NCBI RefSeq assembly: GCF_002101885.1
Contig: NZ_LQPS01000031.1
Location: 124,001 to 188,000 of the forward strand
Direction: 5' to 3'
DNA: 64,000 nucleotides
DNA from: Mycolicibacter senuensis
Lineage (GTDB): Bacteria; Actinomycetota; Actinomycetes; Mycobacteriales; Mycobacteriaceae
Shown: piece after piece, positions 35,804 to 45,342 of the stretch
Layout: every line of letters starts with the position of its first letter
How positions within the stretch are numbered: position 1 is the stretch's first letter
The notes under the pieces: generated by a model
The model's database searches: none
The model's input: the letters and a program-made list of their open reading frames with translations, nothing else
Told to the model about the DNA's origin: nothing
Made by a program: the position numbers and the translations under genes

Positions 35804-38800
35804 CCAGCCCGGTGTGGTCGGGGCGACCTCGCGCCGGTTGAACGCGGCATAGGCGCCGGCGACGAGCGACCAGGTGTGCCGTGGGCGGCGGCTTCCCCGG
35901 CGAGGTAACGGGTATCGAGTTCGGCGAAGGCCGCGTCGAAGTCGTCGGGGTCGAAAGTCACGGAATAGTCCATCAGTCCGTCGGCGCCGACTTCGATGAC
36001 GCTCAACGTGTCGACGGTGATCGGTTGATCGGGATCATCGATGTCGCGATAGCTCCTGCGGGTCAACGCGAGGCGAGTCCCTCTGACGGCGATGGGCACG
36101 ATCTCCATCCGCCAGCTGCTGGGTGTCGTCTCTATCGTGCTATCAACCACTTTCTGCACCCCTGCGCCCTCGTGCGTATCGCGTAGGCCTTTCCGGCGGT
36201 CGTCAAATCGGCTGTCCGCGCTCGCGAGCGCGAACAGCGCCTTTCCGTCACGACGGTTGTATGCGTCGGCTGCTCGCGCGCAGGTACGGGTCGCGGCGTT
36301 CTCCAGCGCAGGCCTCGATTGGCTCAGCTCGTCGAATCTGGCGAGCGCGGTGTCCAGGTCTTCCTCGTCGAACAGCTCGCAGCGGGTGATCCGGTCGCCG
36401 TCGACCGTCAGAAGCTGAATCATGCGCCACTCGGCTTCCAGGCCTTCGGGTGAGCGGCCATGCGAATAGTGAGTGATGACTGCTCCGAAATCGCTGAGTC
36501 GATGCACCGCCTCGACCTGAACCCGGAATTCCGGCGTGAAGTCCCAACACGAGCGGAGCGCCGCGTCCAGGTCGCCGGATGCGAAGGGCATGCCGCGACG
36601 GTGGTCGACGTTAATCCAGTCCACTGCGGGCATTTCATGTCGGTTGAGCATGGCGTAGACGTCGATGATCACCGACCAGACGCGCGCGTGGTCGGCCGCC
36701 TCGCCGGCGCGGTAACGGGCCTCGAGCTCGGCGATGGCGGCGTCGATGTCGTCGGGGTCGAACGAGACGTTCGCCACGATCCGCCCCTCTGAGTCGATCT
36801 CCCCGACGTCGAGCTGTTCGGCGAGGAATGCCTCGGGGTCTTGATCCCGAAACGAGAAGATGCTCCGGGTCAGGACGAGGTATTTCCCGCGTGTCGCGAT
36901 GTCGCTCACTTTGAGGTCGGCGACGCCCAGATCGGCGACGGCGCGCATGTTGGCGAGGGCTGCGTCACGACCGTGTCGTATTCCTGCGTTCACGACACGT
37001 CGGTGATCGTTGTGGTAGTAGTCGTCGGCCAATTGCTCGGCCATGGCGTCCCAGTTGTTTACCGCGAACTGTGCCAGGAAGCGTTGGGACACCAGGCTTG
37101 CCGCGTTATCCAATCTGCGTGCTCGGCGCGGCTGCAGCTCGTCGAATCTGGCGAGGGCGGCATCGAGGTCGGATTCGTCGAACACCTCGCCTCGGCTGAT
37201 CAGGTCACCTTCGACGGTGATCAGGTCGACCGCACGCCAATCGGCTTCGAAGCCGTCTCGTGAGGTTCCTTTCCCTACGTGGGTGAAGACCGCGCCGAGG
37301 TCGCTCAGCCGGTGCACCGCCTCGATGTAGACATTCAGCTCGGCAGCGAGGTCCCACGACGCATGGAAATACGCGTTCGCTTGGCCCTCCGCGAACGCGG
37401 TCGTGCGGCGGTGGTCGACGTTCGTCCAGCCTCGGGTCGTCGCGGGGAGCTCACCCCGGTTCAACCCGGAGTAGGCCCTCGCGATGAGCGACCAGGTGGC
37501 CGAGTGTCCGGCTGCCTCGCCGGCGAGGTAGCGGGCGTCGAGATCTTCGATGGCGGCGTCGAAGTCGTCGGGGTCGAACACGATGACCGCCGCGAACCTG
37601 CCGCTGGCGTCGACCTCGAGCAGGTTGAGTACGTCGATTTGGGTCGCCGGGGAGTGGACTCGGGTGAGGGCCATGCACTCGCCGCGGGTTGCAATCGTGG
37701 TTGACGTGAGGGCGTCGATTCCCAGTCCGGCGAGCGCCTGCCAGTTGGCGATGTTGGCTTCTCGACCGTGGATGACCTCGGCGGCCACTACTCGGCGTCG
37801 GTCTTCGGCGGAAATGTCGTCGGCGTACATCTCGGCGATGCCGTCCCAGTCGGCGGCCGGGAGGCGCATAAGGAAGCGCTCGATTGCGCGGGTGGCTGCG
37901 TTCTCCAGCTGCGGCGCCGGTCGGATTAGCTGTTCGAACCTTGCGAGTGCGGAGTCGAGGTCTGCCTCATCGAACATCTCGCAGTGGCTGATCAGATCGC
38001 CTTCGACGGTGAGGGTATCGACAATTCGCCACTCGACGTCCAAGCCGTCTTGCGAAGTCCCTTTGGCTACGTGGGTGATCACTGCGCCACGGTCGGTCAG
38101 TCGATGTACGGCTTCGACGTAGATGATGTTCTGCACCGTGTCGTCCAAGGCGACGCGAAGGTATGCCATCAGGTCACCTGCCCCGACCGTCGCAAGCCCC
38201 CGGTAGTCGACGTCGGTGAACCCCGGAACTGTCGGCGGCAGTTGACGTCTATTCATCGCGATGAAAGCGGCTGTGATCGCCGACCAAGTGTCAGCGCACG
38301 CGGCCGCTTCGCCGGCGAGGTAGCGGGCATCGAGCTCGACGATGGCGGCGTCGAAGTCGTCGAGGTCGAACACCACGGCCGCCACAACCTTGCCGTCCGA
38401 GTCGATCTCGATGACGTTGAGGACATCGTTTTGAACCGCCTCAGGGTCGGGGCCGGCGGCGCGGACGCGGGTGAGAGCGAGGCGCTCAGCACGGGTTGCC
38501 ACGGCGCCCAACAGGATCATCGCAAAGCCGTCTTCAGCGGTAGCCTGCAACTCCGCGATCCCGGCATCGCGGCCGTGTCGGATCCCGGTATTGACGGTCC
38601 GGCGGCGATCGTCGATGACGTAGTTGTCGGCTGCTGCTTGAGCGATGGCGTCCCAGTCGCGGGCGGCATAATTCGGGTAGAACCGCTCGATCAACCGCGT
38701 CGCCTGGTTCTTCGGGTGCCGTACCGGTGCGCGTGCTTCCTCGAATTGTGCGCGCAGCGCATCGAGTTCGGCGATCGCGGCGGCCATGTCTTCGAGGTCG

Positions 38801-41800
38801 AACCACACTTGGAGCGCGATTCGCCCTTGATCGTCAATGCCGTAGAGACTGAGAAGCTCGTCCTGTGGAGCCCCGGGGTTCACGTCCGCAGTGCCCGTGG
38901 TCAATCGGACAAGAGCCAGGTGCTCGCCTCGTACGGCGATAACGGCATAGTCGAGCCGCACCTCACCCATCTCGAGATTGAGTCTGTTCTGATGTATCCA
39001 GTCCGAGGGCAGGTCGGCCGGGTTGAAGCCGACGATCTTCCGGCGACTCTCGAAAAGGGCATCCGGTGCAAACAGCTGCTCGAACTCGTCCCAGGCACCC
39101 CGATTGACGGCGGTCGCCACGCGTTCGCCGACTCGTACAGCCGCGGTGTCCGGTTCGACGTTCGCTGCATCGAGTGTTACGGCGGCGGGAGGCGGGACGC
39201 GCTCTCCAAGCACCAGTCGCGCCTTATCGGCAAGGGCCGCAGCGCCCTTTCGTTCGTACAGTTCAACGGCCCGCCCGGCGGCGGCACGCGCTCCCACCGG
39301 ATCACCGGCGGCGCCCGACACCGTCGCCAGCGCCAGACAGGTATCGCCGTGATCGACCAAGGCGTCGGTGCGCTCGGCCAGGCCGACCGCAGCCTCGGCC
39401 ATCTGCCGGGCGGCGTCATGATCACCGCGACGTGCCAACAGCAGCGCCCGAAGTGTCCGCCAGGCGATCGACGCCTTCAGCGCGTGTCCCGCGAGACGCT
39501 CGCTCTCGGTGCACAACTCGTCTGCCTCGGCGTCGCGGTCGAGGGCCAGACACGTGCGACCCAACAAGGCAGCGGTCTCGGCGGTATCGGCTTCCAGCCC
39601 CATGCGGCGAAAACCGCTGTAAGCCTGGCGTAGCGGCGGCTCGGCGGCCGCGGGATCGTCGGCGACCAGCTCCACGATCCCGGCGAACTGCTCAAGCTCG
39701 AGCCGCGCATGGCGCAGTCCCAGTTCGGTGACCGTGCGCCGGGCCGCATCGATCATCCGCCGGGCTGCAGCGGCGCGGCCCCGGAAGGCCTCCAACACGG
39801 CCTGACACCGTGTCGACGTCGCCTCGACCGCAGGGGAATCGGTGGTGATGCGCAACAGCCGCACCACGTCCAGACAACGCCCGCCGGCCCGGGGAACCGG
39901 GTTGGGGCCCCACAGCGCCGCGAGAGGCGCACCGGCCAGCACCGCGTTCACCCGACGGTGCTCACGCGCGCGCCGCGCCGCGGACAGTGCATTGTCCAAG
40001 GCGATCTCGCAGTCGCCGATCCGGCCAAGACGCGCAAGACAGCCGGACCGTACGGTGTGGGCAGTGGCTTCCCCTGCGGCATCGCCGAATCCGGCCAGCT
40101 CGTCGGCAGCCGCGCTCAATGCGGCCTCGATCTCGTCCAACCGCTCGGGATGGGTCAGCATCGACAGCTGGCCGTCGAAACAGGTCGCCCACGCCGCCAG
40201 CCGCGCCGAATCGACTGTCGCTGCCTGCAATTGCGAGACCGCGCCGGCCGCCGACGCCACATCACCGGCGGCGAGCAGCGCCTCGCAGCGCGCAACCAGC
40301 AGATCGGCGGTCTGATCGGCGCGGTCGGGCAACAGGTCGTCGATCTCCTCCAGCGCGTGCAGCGCCTGGTCGTAGAGATCGGCGGCGCCTTCGTAGGCCA
40401 GCCGTGACATCGCCTGGTCCGCGGCTCGTCGGCAGTACTCGACGGCCTTGGCGGCGTTTCCGGCCCAGGCGCATTCGAAGTAGTGGTAGGCCAGTTCCGC
40501 CAGCAGCTCGTCATCGGCGCCGGGCGCGGCTTCCAGAGTGGTGGCGATGCGCTGGTGCAGCCGCATGCGCCGCACGGACGCCAGCTCGGCGAGCAGCGCC
40601 TGACGGACGATCGCGTGGTTGAACCGGTATCGGCCGCCGGGCTCCTCGATGAGAATTCCGGCCTTGCACGCCTCGTCGAAGGCATCGACGAGGTCCTGCT
40701 CGACCACCTGCTCCACCAGGTCCACCGCGAAGCGGCTGCCGACGACCGCGGCTGCGGCAAGGGCCTTGTTCGTCTCGGCCGGCAGCCGTGAAAGCCGGCG
40801 ACTCACGGCTTCCCGGACACCCTGCGGCAAGGTGCTCGGATCCCATGCGCCACCGCTTTCGTCGACGTGACGCAACGCCTCGATCAGGAAGAACGGATTG
40901 CCGCCGGTGACCGACACCAATGCCCGGGCGAGGTCTTCATCGTCGTAGCCGGCCTCGGCGACATAAGTGGTCACGTCGTTCTCATCGAGGCCGCTGAGGG
41001 CGAGACGATCCGCGGTGCCGTCCCGATGAAGATCGGCGAGCATGGCCGCCAGCGGATGAGAACGGTCGAGGTCGGTGCTGCGGTAGGTCCCGACGATCTG
41101 CACTCGGGTGTGGTCACCGAAGCGCAGTAGATGCCGCAACAGCAACAGTGTGGGTTTGGCCGCCCAGTGCAGGTCGTCGAGGACCAGAACGACTGGGGCC
41201 GAAGCGGAGGCCAGTTCCAACAGGGCGACCACGGCATCGAATAGTGCGTAGCGTTCGGTGTCCGGGTCGGCTCGGGCCGGCGCGCACAGGTCGGGGAGGA
41301 CATCGGTCAGCCCGGGAACCAGGGGGAGCAGTGCTTCCACGCCGCGCAGGCCCCGTAGTGGCTTGGTGCCGATGCACGGCACCAGCGAACGCAGCGATTC
41401 GGCGAACGGCTGATAGGGCGCGCCGAGATCCTCGTCGCTGCGGCCATACAACACCACGGCGCCCTGGTCATACGTCAGTCGGGACCATTCGCCGGCCAAG
41501 CGCGTTTTGCCCACACCGGGCTCACCGGCGATCAGCATCGCGTGAATGCCACCGGCGAGAGTGGTTTGCCATGCCGATGCGAGCCGTTCCAGCTCCGGGC
41601 CGCGTCCGACGAACCGTCCGGCCCCGATCAGCACCGCGGGCAGGTCGGGCCGCTCGAGGGGCTCGTCACCGGTTGCCTCAAGTCGCTGCCTGGTCTCCAG
41701 GCGGAGTTCGAAGACGTGCTCCGGCCGCGGCAGATTGCGGAGTGCGCGCATCCCCAGGTCGGCAAGAACCGCGTCGTCGGGCAACGAGTCGATGACCAGT

Positions 41801-42987
41801 TCGGCGGTCGCGCCTGAACACAGGATCTGGCCTCCCAGCGCCAGCGAGCGCAGCCGCGCGGCGCGGTTGACCGCGCGCCCGAAGTAGTCGCCGTCGCGCA
41901 GCTCCACCTCGCCGGTGTGCAGCGCGATCCTGATGCGCATGGGCTCGCACAGGGCCCACGGCTCGTGCAGGATCGCGTCTTGCAGCTCCATAGCCGCGGC
42001 TGCCGCCGCCGAGGGCCGCTCGAAGACCGAGAACGTGGCGTCGCCCTCGCCACGCGTCTTGATCAGCCGTCCGCCGCGGGCCGTGACCACCTGCTCGACA
42101 ATCTCATCGTGGCGCGCGAGCGCCACCGCCATGGCGTCGGCGTCGGCCTCCCACGCGGCCGTCGACCCCTCGATATCGGTGAGCAGAAAGGTGACGGCGC
42201 GCGTCACCGACGCAAAGCGCTGTGTCACGGGGTGGTCCAGCGAAGCGTCCTGGGCGACGATCGCGGCTCCGAGCCGACGAAGCTCTGGCCCAGGATCGAC
42301 GCCGAGCTCGTCGGCCAGCAGCGACCGGGCCCGTTGATAGGCGCCCAGTGCCTCGCCCTGCCGGCCGGCGCGGTACAGGGCAAGCATGAGCTGGGACCAT
42401 CGCCGCTCCCGCAGCGGTGCGTCGGCAACCGCAGCCTCGAGTTCGCCAATGATCTCTGCGGCTCGGCCGGTGGCGAGCAGCGCGTCGGCCCGGTCCTCGA
42501 CCAGGGCGGCATGGCCCTCGATCCAGCGTGTCATCTCCGATATTCCCCGGCGGGAATCGGGCAGTTCCGGAGTTCCGCGCCACAGGCCCAGCGCCTCGTC
42601 GAAGCGGACGACCGCCTGGGTGGTGTCGCCGGTGGCCGCGGCCTCCCGGCCGGTCTTGGCGGCCACGACGTAACGTGGGGCATCAACCTCGGTCGTGCGC
42701 AGAATCCAGCCCGTTCCTTCCGTGAGAACGAAGCCGTCGCCCAGCGCCCGGCGCAGTGCGGAGATGTGAGTCTGCAGCGCCTTGGCGGCGGTACGCGGCG
42801 GATCGTCCCCCCACAGGAGATCGATCAGTGTGTCGGCCGCCACGGCAGAACCGCCGTGCAGCCCGAGCATCGTGAGGATCGCACGGGGTTTGGCGCCCGG
42901 GATTATGACCGAGGCGCCGTCCCGCCGGGCCTGGAGAGGTCCCAAAACCCCCAGCTCCACGGCTTGAATGGTAGTCACGTTGGTCAT
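35800..42987 (-). CDS. Giant AfsR/SARP-like regulator with cyclase, STAND ATPase and tandem NTF2-like repeats
   Basis: 2,395 residues as read. Residues about 10-100 are a winged-helix OmpR/SARP-type DNA-binding domain (ELGVLGPLQA, AKALQTHISALRRALG) followed by the BTAD helical domain (about 105-250). Residues about 264-430 form a class III nucleotide cyclase domain (VTFLLTDIEGSTAAW, GEGDATFSVF, DYFGRAVNRAARLR). A STAND-type ATPase follows, with Walker A GEPGVGKT at 488-495 and VVLVLDDLHWA as Walker B. Helical repeats cover about 800-1240. The tail holds a NTF2/SnoaL-like unit at about 1285-1425, then alternating alpha and beta units starting near residues 1426, 1695, 1959 and 2228, with a period of about 265-270. 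The start is ATG 42987. The last ~26 residues (after EAAAH) are out of frame. Such proteins are transcription regulators that respond to a small molecule; the ligand is unknown. Confidence 0.85.
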   Translation of the reverse strand: MTNVTTIQAVELGVLGPLQARRDGASVIIPGAKPRAILTMLGLHGGSAVAADTLIDLLWGDDPPRTAAKALQTHISALRRALGDGFVLTEGTGWILRTTEVDAPRYVVAAKTGREAAATGDTTQAVVRFDEALGLWRGTPELPDSRRGISEMTRWIEGHAALVEDRADALLATGRAAEIIGELEAAVADAPLRERRWSQLMLALYRAGRQGEALGAYQRARSLLADELGVDPGPELRRLGAAIVAQDASLDHPVTQRFASVTRAVTFLLTDIEGSTAAWEADADAMAVALARHDEIVEQVVTARGGRLIKTRGEGDATFSVFERPSAAAAAAMELQDAILHEPWALCEPMRIRIALHTGEVELRDGDYFGRAVNRAARLRSLALGGQILCSGATAELVIDSLPDDAVLADLGMRALRNLPRPEHVFELRLETRQRLEATGDEPLERPDLPAVLIGAGRFVGRGPELERLASAWQTTLAGGIHAMLIAGEPGVGKTRLAGEWSRLTYDQGAVVLYGRSDEDLGAPYQPFAESLRSLVPCIGTKPLRGLRGVEALLPLVPGLTDVLPDLCAPARADPDTERYALFDAVVALLELASASAPVVLVLDDLHWAAKPTLLLLRHLLRFGDHTRVQIVGTYRSTDLDRSHPLAAMLADLHRDGTADRLALSGLDENDVTTYVAEAGYDDEDLARALVSVTGGNPFFLIEALRHVDESGGAWDPSTLPQGVREAVSRRLSRLPAETNKALAAAAVVGSRFAVDLVEQVVEQDLVDAFDEACKAGILIEEPGGRYRFNHAIVRQALLAELASVRRMRLHQRIATTLEAAPGADDELLAELAYHYFECAWAGNAAKAVEYCRRAADQAMSRLAYEGAADLYDQALHALEEIDDLLPDRADQTADLLVARCEALLAAGDVASAAGAVSQLQAATVDSARLAAWATCFDGQLSMLTHPERLDEIEAALSAAADELAGFGDAAGEATAHTVRSGCLARLGRIGDCEIALDNALSAARRAREHRRVNAVLAGAPLAALWGPNPVPRAGGRCLDVVRLLRITTDSPAVEATSTRCQAVLEAFRGRAAAARRMIDAARRTVTELGLRHARLELEQFAGIVELVADDPAAAEPPLRQAYSGFRRMGLEADTAETAALLGRTCLALDRDAEADELCTESERLAGHALKASIAWRTLRALLLARRGDHDAARQMAEAAVGLAERTDALVDHGDTCLALATVSGAAGDPVGARAAAGRAVELYERKGAAALADKARLVLGERVPPPAAVTLDAANVEPDTAAVRVGERVATAVNRGAWDEFEQLFAPDALFESRRKIVGFNPADLPSDWIHQNRLNLEMGEVRLDYAVIAVRGEHLALVRLTTGTADVNPGAPQDELLSLYGIDDQGRIALQVWFDLEDMAAAIAELDALRAQFEEARAPVRHPKNQATRLIERFYPNYAARDWDAIAQAAADNYVIDDRRRTVNTGIRHGRDAGIAELQATAEDGFAMILLGAVATRAERLALTRVRAAGPDPEAVQNDVLNVIEIDSDGKVVAAVVFDLDDFDAAIVELDARYLAGEAAACADTWSAITAAFIAMNRRQLPPTVPGFTDVDYRGLATVGAGDLMAYLRVALDDTVQNIIYVEAVHRLTDRGAVITHVAKGTSQDGLDVEWRIVDTLTVEGDLISHCEMFDEADLDSALARFEQLIRPAPQLENAATRAIERFLMRLPAADWDGIAEMYADDISAEDRRRVVAAEVIHGREANIANWQALAGLGIDALTSTTIATRGECMALTRVHSPATQIDVLNLLEVDASGRFAAVIVFDPDDFDAAIEDLDARYLAGEAAGHSATWSLIARAYSGLNRGELPATTRGWTNVDHRRTTAFAEGQANAYFHASWDLAAELNVYIEAVHRLSDLGAVFTHVGKGTSRDGFEADWRAVDLITVEGDLISRGEVFDESDLDAALARFDELQPRRARRLDNAASLVSQRFLAQFAVNNWDAMAEQLADDYYHNDHRRVVNAGIRHGRDAALANMRAVADLGVADLKVSDIATRGKYLVLTRSIFSFRDQDPEAFLAEQLDVGEIDSEGRIVANVSFDPDDIDAAIAELEARYRAGEAADHARVWSVIIDVYAMLNRHEMPAVDWINVDHRRGMPFASGDLDAALRSCWDFTPEFRVQVEAVHRLSDFGAVITHYSHGRSPEGLEAEWRMIQLLTVDGDRITRCELFDEEDLDTALARFDELSQSRPALENAATRTCARAADAYNRRDGKALFALASADSRFDDRRKGLRDTHEGAGVQKVVDSTIETTPSSWRMEIVPIAVRGTRLALTRRSYRDIDDPDQPITVDTLSVIEVGADGLMDYSVTFDPDDFDAAFAELDTRYLAGEAAAHGTPGRSSPAPMPRSTGARSPRPHRAG

Positions 42988-43010
42988 CGTCGGAGAGCGG
43001 ATTCAACGTG

Positions 43011-43032
43011 CGGTAAAGATCCGGTAAAGGTC
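43011..43032. promoter_or_regulatory. Two 11-bp direct repeats, candidate SARP operator
   Basis: CGGTAAAGATC (43011-43021) and CGGTAAAGGTC (43022-43032) are adjacent 11-bp direct repeats, each a CGGTAAA heptamer plus a 4-base spacer. A third CGGTAAA is at 43062-43068. SARP/AfsR proteins are known to bind heptamer direct repeats with 11-bp spacing. The repeats lie 24-45 bp upstream of the giant SARP-like gene and 47-68 bp upstream of divergent htpG, so autoregulation, or control of htpG, is possible. Confidence 0.5.
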
Positions 43033-43078
43033 TGGCCCCCGACCGGCCCGACGACACAGGTCGGTAAATTTGGCTCCT

Positions 43079-45019
43079 ATGAGCGAGCGTGTGGAACAGC
43101 TGGAATTTCAGGCCGAGGCCCGTCAACTGCTGGATCTGATGGTCCACTCGGTGTACTCGAACAAGGATGCGTTCCTGCGGGAGCTCATCTCCAATGCCTC
43201 CGATGCGCTCGACAAGCTGCGACTCGAGGCGTTCCGCGACAAAGAGCTCGAGGTCGACACCTCCGACCTGCACATCGAGATCGAGGTGGACAAGGCGGCC
43301 CGCACCCTGACCGTCCGCGACAACGGGATCGGCATGTCGCGCGATGAGGTGGTGGACCTGATCGGCACGCTGGCCAAATCTGGCACCGCGGAGCTGCGCC
43401 AGCAACTGCGCGACGCGCAGAACGCTCAGAACGAAGCGGCATCCGAAGAGCTGATCGGCCAGTTCGGCATCGGCTTCTACTCGGTGTTCATGGTCGCCGA
43501 CCGAGTCGAGTTGGTCACCCACAAGGCCGGCCGGAGCGAGGCCGTCCGGTGGGAATCCAGCGGTGACGGCACCTACACCATCGAAGCTGTCGGAGCCGCA
43601 CCGCAGGGAACGGCGATCACCTTGCACCTCAAACCCGAGGACGCCGAGGACGAGCTGCACGACTACACCGCGGAGCAGACGATCCGGGGACTGGTCAAGA
43701 AGTACTCCGACTTCATCGCCTGGCCGATCCGGATGCAGGTCGAGCGCCGGACCCCGCCGGCCGAAGAGGGTGGCGAAGAGACGGTCACCGTCGAGACCGT
43801 CACGCTGAACTCGATGCAGGCGCTGTGGGCGCGGCCCAAAGACGAAGTGTCCGAACAGGAGTACAGCGAATTCTATAAGCACATCGCGCACGCCTGGGAC
43901 GACCCGCTCGAGGTCATCGCGATGAAGGCCGAGGGCACGTTCGAATACCAGGCGCTGCTGTTCATCCCGTCGCACGCTCCGTTCGATCTGTTCAACCGGG
44001 ACGCCCAGGTCGGTGTGCAGCTCTACGTCAAACGAGTCTTCATCATGGGCGACTGCGACCAGCTGATGCCCGAGTACCTGCGGTTCGTCAAAGGTGTGGT
44101 CGACGCGGCGGACATGTCGCTGAACGTCTCGCGCGAGATCCTGCAACAGGACCGGCAGATCAATGCCATTCGCCGGCGGCTGACCAAGAAGGTGCTGTCC
44201 ACCATCAAGGAGTTGCAGTTGCAGCGGCCCGAGGATTACCGCACGTTCTGGACCGAATTCGGCCGGGTCGTCAAGGAGGGACTGCTCTCCGACTTCGACA
44301 ACCAGGAGACCCTGCTTGCGATCAGCTCGTTCGCCTCGACCCACAGCGACTCCGAGCCGACCACCCTGGCCGAGTACGTCGGACGTATGAAGGACGGCCA
44401 GGAGCAGATCTTCTACGCCACCGGCGAGTCTGGTCAGCAGTTGCTGAAATCGCCGCACCTGGAGGCGTTCAAGGCCAAGGGGTATGAGGTGCTGCTGCTC
44501 ACCGACCCGGTCGACGAGGTGTGGGTGAACGCCGTCGCCGAGTTCGACGGGAAGCCGTTGCAGTCGACGGCCAAAGGCGAGGTGGATCTGGACTCCGAGG
44601 AGGACAAGACCGCGCACGAGGAACAGCGCAAGGAGCAGGAGAAGGAGTTCGCCGACCTGACCGGCTGGCTGCAGCAGACCCTGACCGACCACGTCAAAGA
44701 GGTGCGGCTGTCCACCCGGCTCACCGAGTCACCGGCCTGCTTGATCACCGACACCTTCGAGATCACCCCGGCGTTGGCGCGTATCTACCGCGCCAACGGG
44801 CAGGAGGTGCCGGTCGGTAAGCGGATCTTGGAACTCAACCCGGCCCATCCGCTGGTCACCGGGCTGCGCCAGGCGCACGGCGAGCGTGGCGAGGACGCCG
44901 AGTTGGCCGACACCGCGGAGTTGCTCTACGGGACGGCGCTGTTGGCCGAGGGCGGGGCGCTGGAGGACCCGGCGCGGTTCGCCGAGCTGCTCGCGCAACG
45001 GTTGGCCCGCACTATCTGA
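43079..45019 (+). CDS. htpG: Chaperone HtpG (Hsp90)
   Basis: A 646-residue bacterial Hsp90, an ATP-driven chaperone that remodels late folding intermediates. The N-terminal Bergerat ATP site is visible: RELISNASDALDKLR (near residue 37), LTVRDNGIGM, GTLAKSGT and GQFGIGFYSVFMVAD. The middle domain includes YVKRVFIMGDCDQLMPEYLRFVKG-type sequence with the catalytic-loop NVSREILQQDRQ. The C-terminal dimer domain ends ERLARTI-like (QRLARTI). I chose ATG 43079 (MSERVEQLEFQ), which matches the family; the frame begins three codons earlier at a TTG. The gene is divergent from the giant regulator. Confidence 0.97.
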   Translation: MSERVEQLEFQAEARQLLDLMVHSVYSNKDAFLRELISNASDALDKLRLEAFRDKELEVDTSDLHIEIEVDKAARTLTVRDNGIGMSRDEVVDLIGTLAKSGTAELRQQLRDAQNAQNEAASEELIGQFGIGFYSVFMVADRVELVTHKAGRSEAVRWESSGDGTYTIEAVGAAPQGTAITLHLKPEDAEDELHDYTAEQTIRGLVKKYSDFIAWPIRMQVERRTPPAEEGGEETVTVETVTLNSMQALWARPKDEVSEQEYSEFYKHIAHAWDDPLEVIAMKAEGTFEYQALLFIPSHAPFDLFNRDAQVGVQLYVKRVFIMGDCDQLMPEYLRFVKGVVDAADMSLNVSREILQQDRQINAIRRRLTKKVLSTIKELQLQRPEDYRTFWTEFGRVVKEGLLSDFDNQETLLAISSFASTHSDSEPTTLAEYVGRMKDGQEQIFYATGESGQQLLKSPHLEAFKAKGYEVLLLTDPVDEVWVNAVAEFDGKPLQSTAKGEVDLDSEEDKTAHEEQRKEQEKEFADLTGWLQQTLTDHVKEVRLSTRLTESPACLITDTFEITPALARIYRANGQEVPVGKRILELNPAHPLVTGLRQAHGERGEDAELADTAELLYGTALLAEGGALEDPARFAELLAQRLARTI

Positions 45020-45342
45020 CCTCGGCCGGTTCGGCCATCGGCACCGCCCGGTTCTGCGCCGTTTCACGCCTGGTCGGGCAACGTTCGTACACGTCGTTCC
45101 CCCCCGGGATTGGGTGTCAGATCGGATGGCGGAGGGCCGTTTCACGACTGAGACTGGCCGGTGGCAGGTGTTTTCCCGCACCGGGGCCTCGGGACGGGAA
45201 CTCGAATGCTCGGTGGTATCGCCGCCACACGACCCGGTCGGGTCGAGCAGGCGTTGGTCGACCGACTCCGCGGGCTCCAGACGCGGGGTGAGTCCGGCAC
45301 CGCTCGTCGCCGATAGAACGGCAACCAGAGGGGGTAGGCAAG
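45020..45342. other. 323-bp intergenic region before the PPE genes
   Basis: No gene supported on either strand. The short open frames here have no recognisable family. The 3' end holds a purine-rich AGAGGGGGTAGGCAAGG before the PPE start. It likely contains the PPE promoter. No convincing terminator hairpin behind htpG was found. Confidence 0.5.

Noticed and set aside
37984..39633. 549-residue plus-strand frame inside the giant regulator
   Set aside because: It mirrors the repeated NTF2-like units; its own repeats follow from those on the minus strand.
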